Source: Bacteroidia bacterium (GTDB lineage: Bacteria > Bacteroidota > Bacteroidia > UKL13-3). From it: 5,575 nt of DNA. The notes under the pieces are model-generated. The model was not told the origin of the DNA, did not search any database, and worked only from the letters and a program-made list of their open reading frames with translations. How positions within the stretch are numbered: the stretch's first letter is position 1; the number at the start of each line of letters is the position of its first letter. The DNA is taken from NCBI GenBank assembly GCA_022402405.1, contig JAKRSG010000350.1, positions 1 through 5,575 on the forward strand. The letters are read 5' to 3'. The position numbers were made by a program, and so were the translations under genes. Below are positions 5,227-5,575 of this stretch, piece after piece.

Positions 5227-5575
5227 CTATAAAATACCTAACTTCTTTTTTACTAATCCTAATACATTATCGCCTTCTGGCTTGTATAAGAAACCAGCTA
5301 CGCTACTATCAAAAATATAGCTGTAAGAACCTTCTTTGGCAACCTGACTAATAGCAGTCTTAGCTTTTTCAATAATTGGCTTTAACAAATCGGCTTCTTT
5401 CTTACGAATATTTTCTTGAGCAGCTTGCTGAAACTCTTGGATACGACTTTGCATGTCTTGAAGTTCTTTTTGCTTTAAATCACGGATAGCTTCATTCATG
5501 GTCTTTTCACCTTTTTGGTAATCGGCTACTTTCTTTTGGAACTCATCGCTTAATTTTTTCAATTCATCTTCTAAC
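5227..5575 (-). CDS. OmpH/Skp-family periplasmic chaperone (5' end beyond the window)
   Basis: The frame is open to the window edge, so only the C-terminal 115 codons are visible. Codons preceding the TTG at 5562 read L-E-D-E and continue the coiled coil, so no true start lies in the window. The first 65 or so residues are a charged, glutamine- and lysine-rich coiled coil with repeated K-E-L-Q and I-Q-E-F-Q patterns, matching the tentacle helices of Skp. They are followed by an LLKPIIEKAKTAISQVAKE segment and a short strand region (YSYIFDSS) typical of the OmpH C-terminal part, then a tail ending LGIL. Family members are about 160-180 residues, so about a third is missing. Skp proteins hold unfolded outer-membrane proteins in the periplasm for BamA. 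In Bacteroidota one or two ompH genes usually follow bamA and precede murI, which fits here. TAG stop at 5229-5227. Confidence 0.92.
   Translation of the reverse strand, partial: LEDELKKLSDEFQKKVADYQKGEKTMNEAIRDLKQKELQDMQSRIQEFQQAAQENIRKKEADLLKPIIEKAKTAISQVAKEGSYSYIFDSSVAGFLYKPEGDNVLGLVKKKLGIL

Noticed and set aside
5310..5342. A good -7 match on the minus strand (TATTTTTG, 5317-5310) with a TTG 22 bases upstream, as a murI promoter.
   Set aside because: It lies inside ompH coding sequence and upstream of the strong terminator at 5207-5167, so it would not bypass termination; the spacing is also on the long side.
5560..5562. TTG at 5562 as the start of the OmpH-like gene.
   Set aside because: The frame stays open upstream with coiled-coil sequence (LEDE) to the window edge, and the protein would lack the expected signal peptide and N-terminal part.
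1..5575. CRISPR arrays, tRNA or rRNA genes, insertion sequences, and toxin-antitoxin or defence genes.
   Set aside because: I saw no repeat-spacer periodicity, no tRNA-like cloverleaf, no transposase or terminal repeats and no defence-family motifs on either strand.

Overview
The window comes from a Bacteroidota genome (flavobacterial, cytophagal or sphingobacterial; I cannot place it further). The grounds are an AT-rich sequence, start codons with A-rich leaders and no Shine-Dalgarno, lipoproteins with an acidic stretch after the lipid-anchored cysteine, an OmpH/Skp gene followed by murI, and a flavobacterial-type proteorhodopsin.

Left half (1-3001, plus strand): the last codons of an unidentified gene end at 61 at a small terminator-like hairpin. 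After about 150 bases of AT-rich intergenic DNA comes a green-tuned, DTE-type proton-pumping rhodopsin (210-929). A perfect 13-bp hairpin fills most of the next gap. Thirteen bases after the hairpin begins a 669-residue protein (992-3001). It joins two enzymes in one chain: an N-terminal CrtY-type lycopene cyclase, which makes beta-carotene from lycopene, and a C-terminal Brp/Blh-type beta-carotene 15,15'-dioxygenase, which cleaves beta-carotene to retinal. The rhodopsin and the last two steps of its chromophore supply therefore lie next to each other, and the two enzymes are physically fused. The rhodopsin also has glycine at the helix-E position that in xanthorhodopsin-like pumps opens a window for a carotenoid antenna, so the same carotenoid pathway may supply both retinal and an antenna.

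Right half (5575 down to 2998, minus strand): in transcription order these are the 3' part of an OmpH/Skp-family periplasmic chaperone gene, cut by the window edge; a strong intrinsic terminator; murI (glutamate racemase, D-glutamate for peptidoglycan); and two small tandem lipoprotein genes of unknown function packed tightly behind murI (short gap, then a 16-bp overlap). The ompH-murI order is a common housekeeping arrangement in Bacteroidota; the lipoproteins look like a lineage-specific addition.

The two halves converge, and their last genes share a TTAA in which each strand uses a TAA stop, with no room for a terminator between them. The most interesting element is the rhodopsin plus fused cyclase-dioxygenase cassette. 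Each component family is known; the fusion, its attenuator-like hairpin and the possible antenna link deserve follow-up.
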